Part shown: one piece after another, positions 32,668-40,687 of the stretch
How the letters are laid out: every line of letters starts with the position of its first letter
Numbering within the stretch: the stretch's first letter is position 1
Origin: Microbacterium sp. CGR2
GTDB lineage: Bacteria > Actinomycetota > Actinomycetes > Actinomycetales > Microbacteriaceae
DNA length: 64,000 bases
Reading direction: 5' to 3'
NCBI RefSeq assembly: GCF_003626735.1
Contig: NZ_RBHX01000001.1
Location: forward strand, 1,178,001 to 1,242,000
Program-made: the position numbers and the translations under genes
Notes under the pieces: model-generated
Told to the model about the DNA's origin: nothing
Databases searched by the model: none
The model's input: the letters and a program-made list of their open reading frames with translations, nothing else

Positions 32668-33102
32668 CCGGCCACCGTAGGGATGGGTGGCGAGGCCGCG
32701 GAGCGTGTCATCGCGATTAAGTGGTCAGAGCTCGGGGCAGCAGGGGTGGCACCCAGCCGTTAAGTGTTTTCGCGCCACGGATGCAGTGCTTGGCCTCAGG
32801 GGCTTAGGTGGCGAGCCCGGTCGTCGAGCGGCGCTTCCACTGGTTCCGTGCGCTGCGGGTCTCTGCGAGAGGATCGCCCGCGCCCACGCCCAGCGGATTC
32901 GGTTGGCGGATGCCGTTCCGGCGGGGGACGTAGTCGGGTCGAGGGATGGGGTCGATGCTCCGTCGGAGTGCATCGCTGAGTGCAGCGTGCTCGGGGCGTG
33001 CTCCTCGACTGCCGGGCGGCGCTGAGCATGGCTCCCCTGCCGCTACGCTCGGCATGGAAAGCAGCATCGGCGCGCGCTGTCGCGCGCCTGGAGAGGAATG
33101 AC
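32668..33102. other. Intergenic region
   Basis: No convincing gene. TTAAGTGGT and TTAAGTGTT occur about 43 bases apart near 32718 and 32761, and 32820-32873 contains a strongly decayed stretch similar to the dispersed repeat (GTCGAGCGGCGCTTCCACTG ... GGGTCTCTGCGAGA). Otherwise nothing stands out. Confidence 0.4.
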
Positions 33103-33618
33103 ATGAGCACAAATCCTGCCGGTTGGTACCCGAACGGTGACCAGTGGGAAACATACTGGGATGGCGCGCAGTGGACCGAGCAGCACCGCGCCGTGGCGCC
33201 TACGGGGATGCCAGCACCGCCTGCACCGCCCGCGACTGTCGCTCAGCCCGCTACCGAGTCGTACAGCAATGATGGGGCGTTGCTGAGGTTCAAGTCGCAC
33301 ATCGACGGGAAGAACGCAGACGTCGTGATTTTCCCTGATCGCATTGAGTGGCTCATGGCTAGAGGCGTGTCGGGCGCGAAGGTGACGGCCGGAGTCTTGA
33401 CCGCTGGACTCTCGGTGTTCGCGACCGGTGTGAAGAATGGCAAGGCAGGGAGCCAAATGATCCCGATGAAGTCGATCACCGGAGTTTCGACGAAGCGCGA
33501 CGGAATTATCAACACGATCGTGACAGTGACGTCCTCGAGCTCGGCGATCGGCTTCCGCGTCTCGCACAAGGAGGCCGAGCAGATGCGTCAGCTCCTGAAC
33601 CAGCTCATCCTCGTCTGA
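33103..33618 (+). CDS. DUF2510 domain protein with C-terminal PH-like domain
   Basis: 171 residues; GAGAGGAATGAC before the ATG. The N-terminal DUF2510 module (PAGWYPNGDQWETYWDGAQWTEQH, residues 4-27) is followed by a Pro/Ala linker and a domain of about 115 residues (LLRFKSHIDGKNADVVIFPDRIEW ... MIPMKSITGVSTKRDG ... AIGFRVSHKEAEQMRQLLNQLI) that looks like the bacterial PH-like fold. No membrane segment. Function unknown; DUF2510 modules are common in actinobacterial cell-surface and accessory proteins. Confidence 0.78.
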   Translation: MSTNPAGWYPNGDQWETYWDGAQWTEQHRAVAPTGMPAPPAPPATVAQPATESYSNDGALLRFKSHIDGKNADVVIFPDRIEWLMARGVSGAKVTAGVLTAGLSVFATGVKNGKAGSQMIPMKSITGVSTKRDGIINTIVTVTSSSSAIGFRVSHKEAEQMRQLLNQLILV

Positions 33619-33624
33619 CTCGTG

Positions 33625-33661
33625 CGCCGAAGCCCCGCTCAGAAGAGTCGAGGCTTCGGCG
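33625..33661. terminator. Bidirectional terminator
   Basis: CGCCGAAGCC and GGCTTCGGCG pair around a 17-base loop, six bases after the DUF2510 gene and facing the end of the convergent DUF4188 gene. Confidence 0.75.
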
Positions 33662-33688
33662 TCCGCGAATCAAGCGCTGAAACCCGGT

Positions 33689-34198
33689 CTACGTATTGAC
33701 CGACGGATGCTGCGCCGCCTCGGTTCGCCCATCCACAAACCGCGCCTGCGCCCGGTCGTGCCGCTTCCCGACCTCGACCATCTCGGTCGCCTTCGGCAGT
33801 CCCATCGGCCTGGTCGAGACGTACACGCTCTCGGCGCGGTCGACGAGGAAGGTCTCGTGCCAGATGCCGACCGCTCCCGGAGCTTTGCGCGCCATCTTGT
33901 TGAAGCGGGTCCAAGCGGGGCGGTGTTCGTGCGAGGGGCTGGACGCGTAGGCATAGAGCTTGTCGATGGATGACCAGTACTGCACGAGGTACGGTCCGCC
34001 GGCGCCGAGGAGCAGGTGGAAGCCGAGGAGGCCCGAGTCGGGGTCGGTGGCGAGCTCGCGCAGCATCCGCGGCATGGCGCCGAAGACCGGCATCCAGAGG
34101 TCGGGGCGCCACCAGCTGTTGATCTGCATTCCGATGTGGAACACGACGAGCTCGCCCTCGTGGCGGTGCGTCATGCGTCCCTTGATGACTCGCGACAT
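33689..34198 (-). CDS. DUF4188 family protein
   Basis: 169 residues. VVFHIGMQINSWWRPDLWMPVFGAMPRM, GFHLLLGAGGPYLVQYWSSIDKLYAYA and GIWHETFLV are hallmarks of DUF4188, a dimeric alpha-beta-barrel family related to haem-containing aldoxime dehydratase-like proteins and small monooxygenases. The enzyme activity is unknown. Divergent from a MerR regulator with a nested palindrome between them, so very likely the regulator's target. Confidence 0.88.
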   Translation of the reverse strand: MSRVIKGRMTHRHEGELVVFHIGMQINSWWRPDLWMPVFGAMPRMLRELATDPDSGLLGFHLLLGAGGPYLVQYWSSIDKLYAYASSPSHEHRPAWTRFNKMARKAPGAVGIWHETFLVDRAESVYVSTRPMGLPKATEMVEVGKRHDRAQARFVDGRTEAAQHPSVNT

Positions 34199-34213
34199 GC
34201 TGTCTCCTCGACT

Positions 34214-34252
34214 CGATAGTCCTGCTATCCATAATGGATAGCGCTACTATCG
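34214..34252. promoter_or_regulatory. MerR-type operator: 39-bp nested palindrome
   Basis: CGATAGT (34214-34220) mirrors ACTATCG (34246-34252), and CTATCCAT (34225-34232) mirrors ATGGATAG (34234-34241), all about the same centre at 34233. It lies midway between the divergent DUF4188 and MerR genes. Pairs of ACTAT-type half sites are typical of MerR-family spacer operators. Confidence 0.8.
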
Positions 34253-34268
34253 AAGTCAAGAGGTGGCC

Positions 34269-34880
34269 ATGAGAATTTCCGAACTGTCAGCCCAGACCGG
34301 CGTGAGTGTGCCGACGATCAAGTACTACCTGCGCGAGGGGCTGCTTCCCGAGGGTGAGCGCAGCGCGCCGACCCAAGCCGCGTATGGCGAGAAGCATGTG
34401 GAGCGGCTACGGGTGATCCGGGCGCTGCTCGACGCCGGGGTGAGCATCGCCGAGACGCGGCGGGTGCTGGGGGCGCTCGATGATCCGCCAGAGGATCCGC
34501 ACCTGCTTTTGGGGGCGGCGCATTCGGCGATCACTCCGGCGGTGGGTGACCCGCTGGATTTGGCGGAGGCTGAGCGGCTCGTTGCGGGGCTGGGGTGGAA
34601 GCCGGGGATGTGCGACGCTTCTGTCTTGAACGCGGTTGCGCGCGCGTTGCAGGGGTTGGAGCAGGCGGGGTTTGAGGTTCCGGACGCTGTGATGGCGGAG
34701 TACCTCGCGAGCATGCGGCGGATTGCGGATGTGGAGATCGCCGGCGTGCCGGAGGAGTCTGCGGAGGCTGCGGTGCGGTACGTGGTGTTGGGGTCGGTGC
34801 TAGTGGAGCCGTTGTTGTTGGCGTTGCGGCGAGTGGCGGAGCAGGTTTCGTCGGGGGAGAGGTTCGACCAGCCAGTTTGA
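34269..34880 (+). CDS. MerR family transcriptional regulator
   Basis: 203 residues; the ATG at 34269 is preceded by AAGAGG. The N-terminal HTH (MRISELSAQTGVSVPTIKYYLREGLLP) and wing (GERSAPTQAAYGEKHVERLRVI) are followed by a helical effector part of about 130 residues without the Cys residues of metal-sensing members, so a small organic ligand is more likely. The neighbouring DUF4188 gene is the probable target. Its end lies eight bases from that of the convergent nuclease gene at 34889. Confidence 0.92.
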   Translation: MRISELSAQTGVSVPTIKYYLREGLLPEGERSAPTQAAYGEKHVERLRVIRALLDAGVSIAETRRVLGALDDPPEDPHLLLGAAHSAITPAVGDPLDLAEAERLVAGLGWKPGMCDASVLNAVARALQGLEQAGFEVPDAVMAEYLASMRRIADVEIAGVPEESAEAAVRYVVLGSVLVEPLLLALRRVAEQVSSGERFDQPV

Positions 34881-34888
34881 TGAGTTGT

Positions 34889-35416
34889 TCAGTACCCCAC
34901 CAAGAGCGCGCCTTCGAACGGAAGACGGAGACGGTCAGATGCGTAGATAGCTGACAGCTGGTCGCGCGTTCGGGCGAAGGCACTAGTGCTGGTGTTCCCG
35001 TAGCGGTAGATCTCTGGCGTCATGATCACCATGTATGTTGCGTCCAGCAATAGCGACATCCGAATGATGTCGCGGTAGTCAGCGTTTCCCATTGCTCCAC
35101 GGCCGGCTTCGACCTCGACCGCGATGCCGAGCTCGTCGTGGAAAGCGTCAATTTCGTAAGAGACTTCGGGGCGACCGTTGTCTCCGAACAGGACGGGGCG
35201 CCGGATTCGCTGGGCTGCTAGCTTGCCGGACTCGACGACATAGCCGAGCTCTTCCATGCCGGGACGCAGAGCGGAGAGCACGTAGTCACTGGTCAAGCGG
35301 TCGTGATCCGCAGCACGCAGGGGCTCAGTGTCGACTACAGGCCGACTGCTAGCCACCACCCCCACGAGCTGTTCGACCAGGAAGGCGGCCGAGCGTTGCG
35401 GGGGAAGTAACTCCAC
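34889..35416 (-). CDS. PD-(D/E)XK-like nuclease (third gene of MazG/helicase cassette)
   Basis: 175 residues from a GTG with AGGTGAG upstream. The core is YEIDAFHDELGIAVEVEAGRG (about residues 87-107), a beta-hairpin with Asp and the E-x-E pair placed as in the PD-(D/E)XK fold, followed by a helix (DYRDIIRMSLLLDATYMVI). Similar short proteins are annotated as restriction endonuclease-like. The usual Lys is replaced (EVE instead of ExK). It begins 38 bases after the helicase stop, on the same strand. GC content is lower than in the flanking genes. Confidence 0.55.
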   Translation of the reverse strand: MELLPPQRSAAFLVEQLVGVVASSRPVVDTEPLRAADHDRLTSDYVLSALRPGMEELGYVVESGKLAAQRIRRPVLFGDNGRPEVSYEIDAFHDELGIAVEVEAGRGAMGNADYRDIIRMSLLLDATYMVIMTPEIYRYGNTSTSAFARTRDQLSAIYASDRLRLPFEGALLVGY

Positions 35417-35454
35417 TTGGGATAGCTCACCTGCTCATCTTCCCGTGCTTCGCG

Positions 35455-37233
35455 TTAGATCGGACTCTGTCGGTCCGATGTAGATGCCAAAGAATCGTCC
35501 AGCAGCGCCGCCCGGATCTGACCGCGCAGGGCCGGATCGCAAACGTAAACGTACGTTCCACGAATCCCACGAGTCAGTAGCACTCCGTAGATGTTCCGAA
35601 TGAACACCAGTAGATCGTCGTCTGAGAAGGCGTCCTTGAGGTGGCCGGTGTTCTCTTTCCCCTTCTTGTCCCGATACCGTTCACGGTCCGCGACGATCCG
35701 GCCGGAATCACGGTCGAGCCGCAGATCCGGCCCGATGATCACGCCGGCGTAGTTGAGGTCGTAGCCCTGCACCGTGTGGATGGAGCCGACCTCATCGAGA
35801 GATCCCGCAGAGTTGATCCAGTCTTTCTGCGCTTTGTTCCAGCGCATGCGCTCGCCGTCGAGCTCGATGTCGAAGGCATCACGGTCGTTCTTGGAAGCCC
35901 AGTCCCACGCATACCCAGCGACGAGCCGCGAGAGTCCAACTTCCGCGTCCTTCTCCCGTATCGCAGCACGCATCTCCCGGAGGTCGTCAAAGAACTGGAG
36001 GTCGTAGTCTCCGAGGTCAGGAAGTGCTGGTTTCTCATCGCGGAGTAGGGCTCTGATGAACTCGACGTAGTCCGCACCCGCCCGCACTCGCATCTGCGTG
36101 GTGAGGCGAAAGAAGCGGTGAGTATCCCGCGCAGCCCGCACCTCCCTGTTGAGAGTTGCAGGGGAGAGATCATGGGGACGGACACTCTGCTCGCCGTCGA
36201 TGAGCAACAGCTGGTGCCTACTTCGTGCCTTGATCCAGTCGAGTTGAGTGTGACGAGGATCGTCCGCACCGAAAAGTTCAGTGTTGATGTCCCGGAACTT
36301 CTTGTTCTGAACCCCGGACGCCTGGTTCGCACGCTGACCGAGTCGGTGGGTCTCATCAACAAGGACGAGATCGTACGCGGAGTCAGATTCGCCGAGTTGG
36401 AACGGGGACAGCACCATGTCTGCATGGAGCTTCGGCGTTTTCCTGAACACCTTCTTGACTGACTCGCGCAGCGACTGTTGAGGGATCACGAGCGCCATCC
36501 GAAGGGTCCTCAGCAGGTCCCGGTTTTCGGGAACGAAGAACTCGGAGAACATCGAGTCGGGCTCGATGTCATCGTGGTCCTGATAATCGCGGATGTCGGC
36601 GAGCAGCTTCATCAGAAAGATCGCGATGATCGTCTTGCCTGTGCCGGGGTTGCCCTCCACGACCAGCGTTGACCGAGCGTTCGGATGCTGAAGGTCATCC
36701 AGCAAGCCCTCAACGATGTCCGTGATCGCGACTGCTTGGTCGTTGGTCAGCACTTTGAACGGCGAGAGTTTGAAAAGGTCGGAGTTCTCGATCTGCGGGA
36801 TGCTGCGACTGAACAGTCCTTCTTCGCGGAGGGCTTCAAACACATCGCGGAACGACTCGCGATAGAGATCGCGATCGTAGTACTGGGCGTCGGTGAGACC
36901 GTCATTGCCGTTGAGAATCGCGTATCGACCGTCGCCGTGGAACCACCGGATTAGGTGGGACTCCAGGTCGAGACATACCGACTTGTTGAAGGTGTGGTCG
37001 ATGACTACCCGAATCGACTCAAGTCCTTCGTTCTTCTTTGAGCCTCCGAGGTGCTGCCGCATGCGCGTCGCTGCGCTGACCGTCTCCCCGACGTACAGCC
37101 CAGGAATCTTGCGATCCGTCGCACCGTCGATCATATAGACGACAGGCCAGTTGGTGTGACGCGTATCGTCGTGTGCCCAGCAGTCGACGGCTTCGCGGCG
37201 GAAGAGGAGCCGCTGGATGCTGAAGCCGGTCAA
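35455..37233 (-). CDS. GIY-YIG nuclease-DUF2075 helicase fusion
   Basis: 592 residues from a TTG overlapping the MazG-like gene stop (TTGA). Residues 30-100 form a GIY-YIG module (VVYMIDG, LYVGET, RMRQHL, and the acidic Glu in LESHLIRWF). Residues about 160-580 are a DUF2075/Schlafen-group-3-like SF1 helicase: Walker A GNPGTGKT at 194-201, DETH box at about 293-296 (LVLVDETHRLG), TTQMR, IHTVQGYDLNYAGVIIGPDL and LLTRGIRGTYVYV. A GIY-YIG end fused to such a helicase suggests nucleolytic processing of DNA, most likely in phage or plasmid defence. Confidence 0.85.
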   Translation of the reverse strand: MTGFSIQRLLFRREAVDCWAHDDTRHTNWPVVYMIDGATDRKIPGLYVGETVSAATRMRQHLGGSKKNEGLESIRVVIDHTFNKSVCLDLESHLIRWFHGDGRYAILNGNDGLTDAQYYDRDLYRESFRDVFEALREEGLFSRSIPQIENSDLFKLSPFKVLTNDQAVAITDIVEGLLDDLQHPNARSTLVVEGNPGTGKTIIAIFLMKLLADIRDYQDHDDIEPDSMFSEFFVPENRDLLRTLRMALVIPQQSLRESVKKVFRKTPKLHADMVLSPFQLGESDSAYDLVLVDETHRLGQRANQASGVQNKKFRDINTELFGADDPRHTQLDWIKARSRHQLLLIDGEQSVRPHDLSPATLNREVRAARDTHRFFRLTTQMRVRAGADYVEFIRALLRDEKPALPDLGDYDLQFFDDLREMRAAIREKDAEVGLSRLVAGYAWDWASKNDRDAFDIELDGERMRWNKAQKDWINSAGSLDEVGSIHTVQGYDLNYAGVIIGPDLRLDRDSGRIVADRERYRDKKGKENTGHLKDAFSDDDLLVFIRNIYGVLLTRGIRGTYVYVCDPALRGQIRAALLDDSLASTSDRQSPI

Positions 37234-37565
37234 TCGCGCTCCTCGGCGAGCTTGGTGTACTTCGTCGTGCGTCCCTTTGCCAGCGCGACGGGATACTTCG
37301 CCTTCGTCGATTCCAGCTTGCGCATGACGATCTCGTCTAGGTCGACGCCGATCTTGTTCGCGAGGTGGACGCAGTAGGTGACGACATCCGCGAGTTCGGC
37401 TTCAACCTGCTCTCGATCGAACTCGGGCGACCACTGGAAGCATTCCAGGAGTTCGCCAGCCTCGATCGAGATGCTCTTCGCGAGATTCTCGGGCGAATGG
37501 AACTGGTCCCAGTCACGCTCGGCGACGAGGTCGCGCAGGGCAGCGAGAGTCGAGTCGGTCAACAT
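37230..37565 (-). CDS. MazG-like nucleotide pyrophosphohydrolase
   Basis: 111 residues. All-alpha MazG fold: SIEAGELLECFQW provides the E-x-x-E pair and ELADVVTYCVHLANKIGVDL the second acidic helix; the tail KAKYPVALAKG is typical of the short MazG-like (RS21-C6 / iMazG) group. These enzymes hydrolyse dNTPs or (p)ppGpp-like nucleotides to monophosphates. It is the first gene of a three-gene cassette; the TTG of the helicase overlaps its stop. No clear ribosome site, and CTAACGT lies about 10 bases upstream of the ATG, so the message may be leaderless. Confidence 0.9.
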   Translation of the reverse strand: MLTDSTLAALRDLVAERDWDQFHSPENLAKSISIEAGELLECFQWSPEFDREQVEAELADVVTYCVHLANKIGVDLDEIVMRKLESTKAKYPVALAKGRTTKYTKLAEERD

Positions 37566-37740
37566 GATGCGACGTTAGCAGTGCCCTCCGCAAGATCGAC
37601 AGCTGCGCAATCCGGCGGTGCTAGGCAGTGCTGCTGTCAGCCGCGCTACGCGCGCCCAACTCTTCGTGAATCCGAAGCGCCGGCTCGCCGCAGTTGACGC
37701 TCGCGGCACCCTGCTAGCTTGCTCATGAGGTGATGTGGGG

Positions 37741-38142
37741 ATGAACCGAGAACGCGTTGTTGAAGTTGTCGCGGCAGTCATCGAGCACGATGGCCGGGTA
37801 CTCGCGTGCAGACGTCGCCCGAAGAAGGCTGCGGGCGGAAAGTGGGAATTCCCCGGCGGCAAGATCGAACCTCACGAGACGCCAGAGTCTGCACTTGTCC
37901 GAGAGATTCAGGAGGAGCTGAGCATCGGTATCGAAGTTGTCTCTCGGCTGCGAACCGACGAGACGCAGGTCGGAGATAGCGTGATCCGCCTGATCTGTCT
38001 TCGTGCACGTCTGACGGGCGACGCTCCGACGGTAAGTCTCGACCACGATGAACTGCGCTGGCTCGCGCCGGAGTCTCTGCCCGAACTAGATTGGGCCGCA
38101 CCCGATCTGCCTGCTGTCGCCGAACTCGCCGGCAGAGCCTAA
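37741..38142 (+). CDS. MutT-type Nudix hydrolase
   Basis: 133 residues (a GTG two codons earlier is possible). The Nudix box is complete: GGKIEPHETPESALVREIQE followed by ELSI (about residues 39-62), after KWEFPGG. C-terminal LDHDELRWLAPESLPELDW is typical of the 8-oxo-dGTP / CTP pyrophosphohydrolase (MutT/NudG) group. It cleans oxidised or modified nucleotides from the pool. It is divergent from the MazG-like gene, and its stop overlaps that of the convergent SRA-nuclease gene. Confidence 0.92.
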   Translation: MNRERVVEVVAAVIEHDGRVLACRRRPKKAAGGKWEFPGGKIEPHETPESALVREIQEELSIGIEVVSRLRTDETQVGDSVIRLICLRARLTGDAPTVSLDHDELRWLAPESLPELDWAAPDLPAVAELAGRA

Positions 38143-39221
38143 GTAGCGACTGAGAAGCTTCCTTCGTCTCGGACGACGAGAATGATGCCGAGGTCGGACA
38201 TCAGCGACTCCAGATGTTTGATCGGCCGGCCCGGGAGGAGGACGACGGGAACGGCCGCAATGCCTGCACCGCGAGCAACCCGGGCGTAGTCCAAGACCTG
38301 GCCGATCGCCGTGCGGACGTATCCGCGGGCAGTTGACTTCTTGGCTTCGATGACCCATCCCGACTCGGGGACATACATGTCCGGTTCAATCATGGTGCCC
38401 GCAGAACGCAGCAGTAAACGGTTTGGCGTCTGACCCTGTTGCTGGAGCCATGCACCAAAGTCGGCTTGAAGCTCGAACTCGATGCGCGAAACCACGCGCT
38501 CATCGACCGTTGTCCTTTCGTCGACCCAATATGGCGTGGACTCGGGTGCGACCCACGATGTAACCTGCGCTTCGCGCACAAGCGACCGCGGCCGGGGATC
38601 GAGCGCCTCGATGTCGGCAGCGACTGGGACGAGGTTGAAGATGATGCCCTCACGTAGGTTTCCGTCAGAATCGGGAATCGTCTCGGGCCGGTATGGGGGC
38701 TCGCCGGTGGTGAACTCTCCCACGTAGGTGACGAACGTTGCCTGCTTCGTGAACAGGCGAATCGGCCGCCCATCTCGTGCCGCATCGCGGAGCGCGGCGT
38801 TCCCGCGGACGAACTGCTGGGGCCCGTACTGCCCTTCCCCTGTGTAGGAGAAGGAACCGTCCTCCTGAAGTCCTTCGAAAGCGTCGTATCCGTGGCGCGC
38901 GCCACTCTCAGCGCTAGTGATCACGAGGATGTCTGGAATGGAACGAGGCGTGATGATGCCGCCCTGCTCCTGCCCGCCGTAGGCAGCGTGGAGTTCGCGG
39001 CGGCGCACGGTGTCACCAACCTCCAGAGTCCAAGTGGTAGTTGTGACCCCGGACCCTTGCTCGCGAAAGCGCGCTCTCACGGCAGCCGCCTGATCTTCGT
39101 CAAGCTCCCACCGTGCGCGGTCGGCGGCGAGCGTCCCGTACAGCGCACGAAGTTGGTCGCGAATGCGCTTCTGATCCACGCCAAGTTCGAGCGACAAGGT
39201 AGCTGGCGTGATGAGGGTCAT
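38139..39221 (-). CDS. SRA (ScoMcrA-like)-PD-(D/E)XK protein, probable modification-dependent restriction endonuclease
   Basis: 360 residues. An N-terminal helical module (1-50, SLELGVDQKRIRDQLRALYG). Residues about 68-171 match the SRA domain of ScoMcrA: VGDTVRRRELHAAYGGQEQGG, HGYDAFEG, DGSFSYTGEGQYGPQQF, RGNAALRDAA, VTYVGEF. Such domains read modified bases or phosphorothioated DNA. Residues 240-355 form a PD-(D/E)XK nuclease: MIEPDMYV (Asp281) and WVIEAKKS (Glu292, Lys294), then GQVLDYAR. It is most likely a type IV restriction enzyme acting on methylated or otherwise modified foreign DNA. No matching methylase is present, as expected. Confidence 0.82.
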   Translation of the reverse strand: MTLITPATLSLELGVDQKRIRDQLRALYGTLAADRARWELDEDQAAAVRARFREQGSGVTTTTWTLEVGDTVRRRELHAAYGGQEQGGIITPRSIPDILVITSAESGARHGYDAFEGLQEDGSFSYTGEGQYGPQQFVRGNAALRDAARDGRPIRLFTKQATFVTYVGEFTTGEPPYRPETIPDSDGNLREGIIFNLVPVAADIEALDPRPRSLVREAQVTSWVAPESTPYWVDERTTVDERVVSRIEFELQADFGAWLQQQGQTPNRLLLRSAGTMIEPDMYVPESGWVIEAKKSTARGYVRTAIGQVLDYARVARGAGIAAVPVVLLPGRPIKHLESLMSDLGIILVVRDEGSFSVAT

Positions 39222-39436
39222 GCGCGCAGCATACTGATATTCCGGTTGATGCGAAGCGGTCTCCGATCCGAGCTCAGGATCCCTCGCCGCAGATATTCAC
39301 GGTCCTAAGAGCCCGTTCTACTCAAACCTTCACGTTGATCATCGTCTGATCGATCACGGTCCAACACTCATGTCGCAGACGGGCGAGCGGCTGTGGACCC
39401 CCATCGATAGAATGCGGGAGAATTCAAGGGAGAAGC
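39222..39436. other. Intergenic promoter region of the coiled-coil/DUF4041 pair
   Basis: 215 bases, divergent between the SRA-nuclease gene and the coiled-coil gene. TAGAAT near 39409 could be a -10 element and AAGGGAGA is a strong ribosome site before 39437. No repeat or gene seen. Confidence 0.4.
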
Positions 39437-40687
39437 ATGGCGCGTCGTAGAGGGTTTTTCGCTGAGGTTCAGCACCAGGCGAAGTTGTCGGAACAGCGCC
39501 AGCGGGCGGCGCAACGGCAGCATGATCAAGCCGTGCGGCAGGCGACCGCTGCGCAACGGGCAGCCGAGCGCGCACAGCTCGCTGCGGAGCGCGCATCGGA
39601 GCAAGACCGAAAGCGTCTCGAGCGTGAAGCTGCTCAGGCATACGCGGCCGCCCGAGTGGCCGAGGCTGAGGACATGACGACCGATCTACGTGCCAGGCTG
39701 GCGGAGTTGGACGGGTTGCTGGCCGCCACGCTCGAGGTCGACGACTTCGTTGACCTCGAGACGCTGCGCGTCGTGGCTCAGCATCCTCCGTTCCATCACC
39801 CGGAGCTTCAGTATCCCCTTCCGCCCCCTGCCCCGATCCCTCATCCGCCCCTCCCCGTGAAACGCGAACCTGAGGCCCCGAAGGGTCTCTTTGGCCGGAA
39901 GCAGAAACAAGAGCAGGCCGCTGCGGCGGCAGAGGAGCAGTACGCTGCCGACTACCGGGCTTGGAAGGTGGTCTCCGACGCGCTCCCGGCGCAGCGCGCT
40001 GCAGCGCAGGCACAGTACGAGGAAGCGGAGCGGAAGCGCCAGGCGGAGCTGGCGTTCGCGGTCGAGCGCCACAAGCAAGAGTCTGCGGAGCGAGAGCGTG
40101 AGGTCGCGGAGCAGAACGAAGCGCTTGATCAATTGATCGCGGGTTTGGCGTACGGAACTGTCGACGCAGTCCAGGAATACATCTCAGTCGTGCTCGCAAA
40201 CTCGGTATATCCGGAGTGGATGCATGTCTCGCACAGCGCCGATTTCGAGCCCAGCGACGCCGAACTCAAGATGCGCATCATCGTGCCAGGACCGGACATC
40301 GTACCCACCGCGAAACACTACAAATACGTCAAGGCCTCCGACGAGATTGCGCCGGTTGGGGCAACACAGAAGGAGACCAAGGACCGCTACGCGTCGATAG
40401 TAAATAACATCGCGTTGAGGTCCGTCCACGAGGTCTTCGAAGCGGATCGCCGATCGCTGATCCAGTCGATCAGTCTCGAGCTGGGCGCAGAGACGATCAG
40501 CCCTGCGACTGGGCAGCCAATCTACGTGCCGTTTGTCGCGGTTGCGGCGAGCCGCGAAGCTTTCGAAAAGCTCGATCTTTCAGCGGTCGTGCCGCTCGCC
40601 ACGCTGGAGCACCTGGGTGCCGCCGTGTCGAAGAACCCCTACGGCCTGACGCCGATCACGGCCGGCGGGGTACGGCGCGCACGATGA
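39437..40687 (+). CDS. Coiled-coil protein of an actinobacterial 'restriction system protein'-like family
   Basis: 416 residues. Residues 1-105 are a long Ala/Gln/Arg/Glu coiled coil starting MARRRGFFAEVQHQAKLSEQ; then a Pro-rich region (ELQYPLPPPAPIPHPPLPV), a second coiled coil (about 155-235) and a globular C-terminus (about 236-416: YGTVDAVQEYISVVLANSVYPE, RDRYASIVNNIALRSVHEVFEADR in variant form, VPLATLEHLGAAVSKNPYGL). I recall close relatives in many actinobacteria labelled 'restriction system protein', without a tested function. No nuclease motif visible. It overlaps the DUF4041 gene by ATGA. Confidence 0.7.
   Translation: MARRRGFFAEVQHQAKLSEQRQRAAQRQHDQAVRQATAAQRAAERAQLAAERASEQDRKRLEREAAQAYAAARVAEAEDMTTDLRARLAELDGLLAATLEVDDFVDLETLRVVAQHPPFHHPELQYPLPPPAPIPHPPLPVKREPEAPKGLFGRKQKQEQAAAAAEEQYAADYRAWKVVSDALPAQRAAAQAQYEEAERKRQAELAFAVERHKQESAEREREVAEQNEALDQLIAGLAYGTVDAVQEYISVVLANSVYPEWMHVSHSADFEPSDAELKMRIIVPGPDIVPTAKHYKYVKASDEIAPVGATQKETKDRYASIVNNIALRSVHEVFEADRRSLIQSISLELGAETISPATGQPIYVPFVAVAASREAFEKLDLSAVVPLATLEHLGAAVSKNPYGLTPITAGGVRRAR

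Noticed and set aside
37566-37740. Possible tRNA or small RNA in the gap between the MazG-like and MutT genes
   Set aside because: No cloverleaf-compatible arms or T-loop consensus could be read. It looks like a divergent promoter region.
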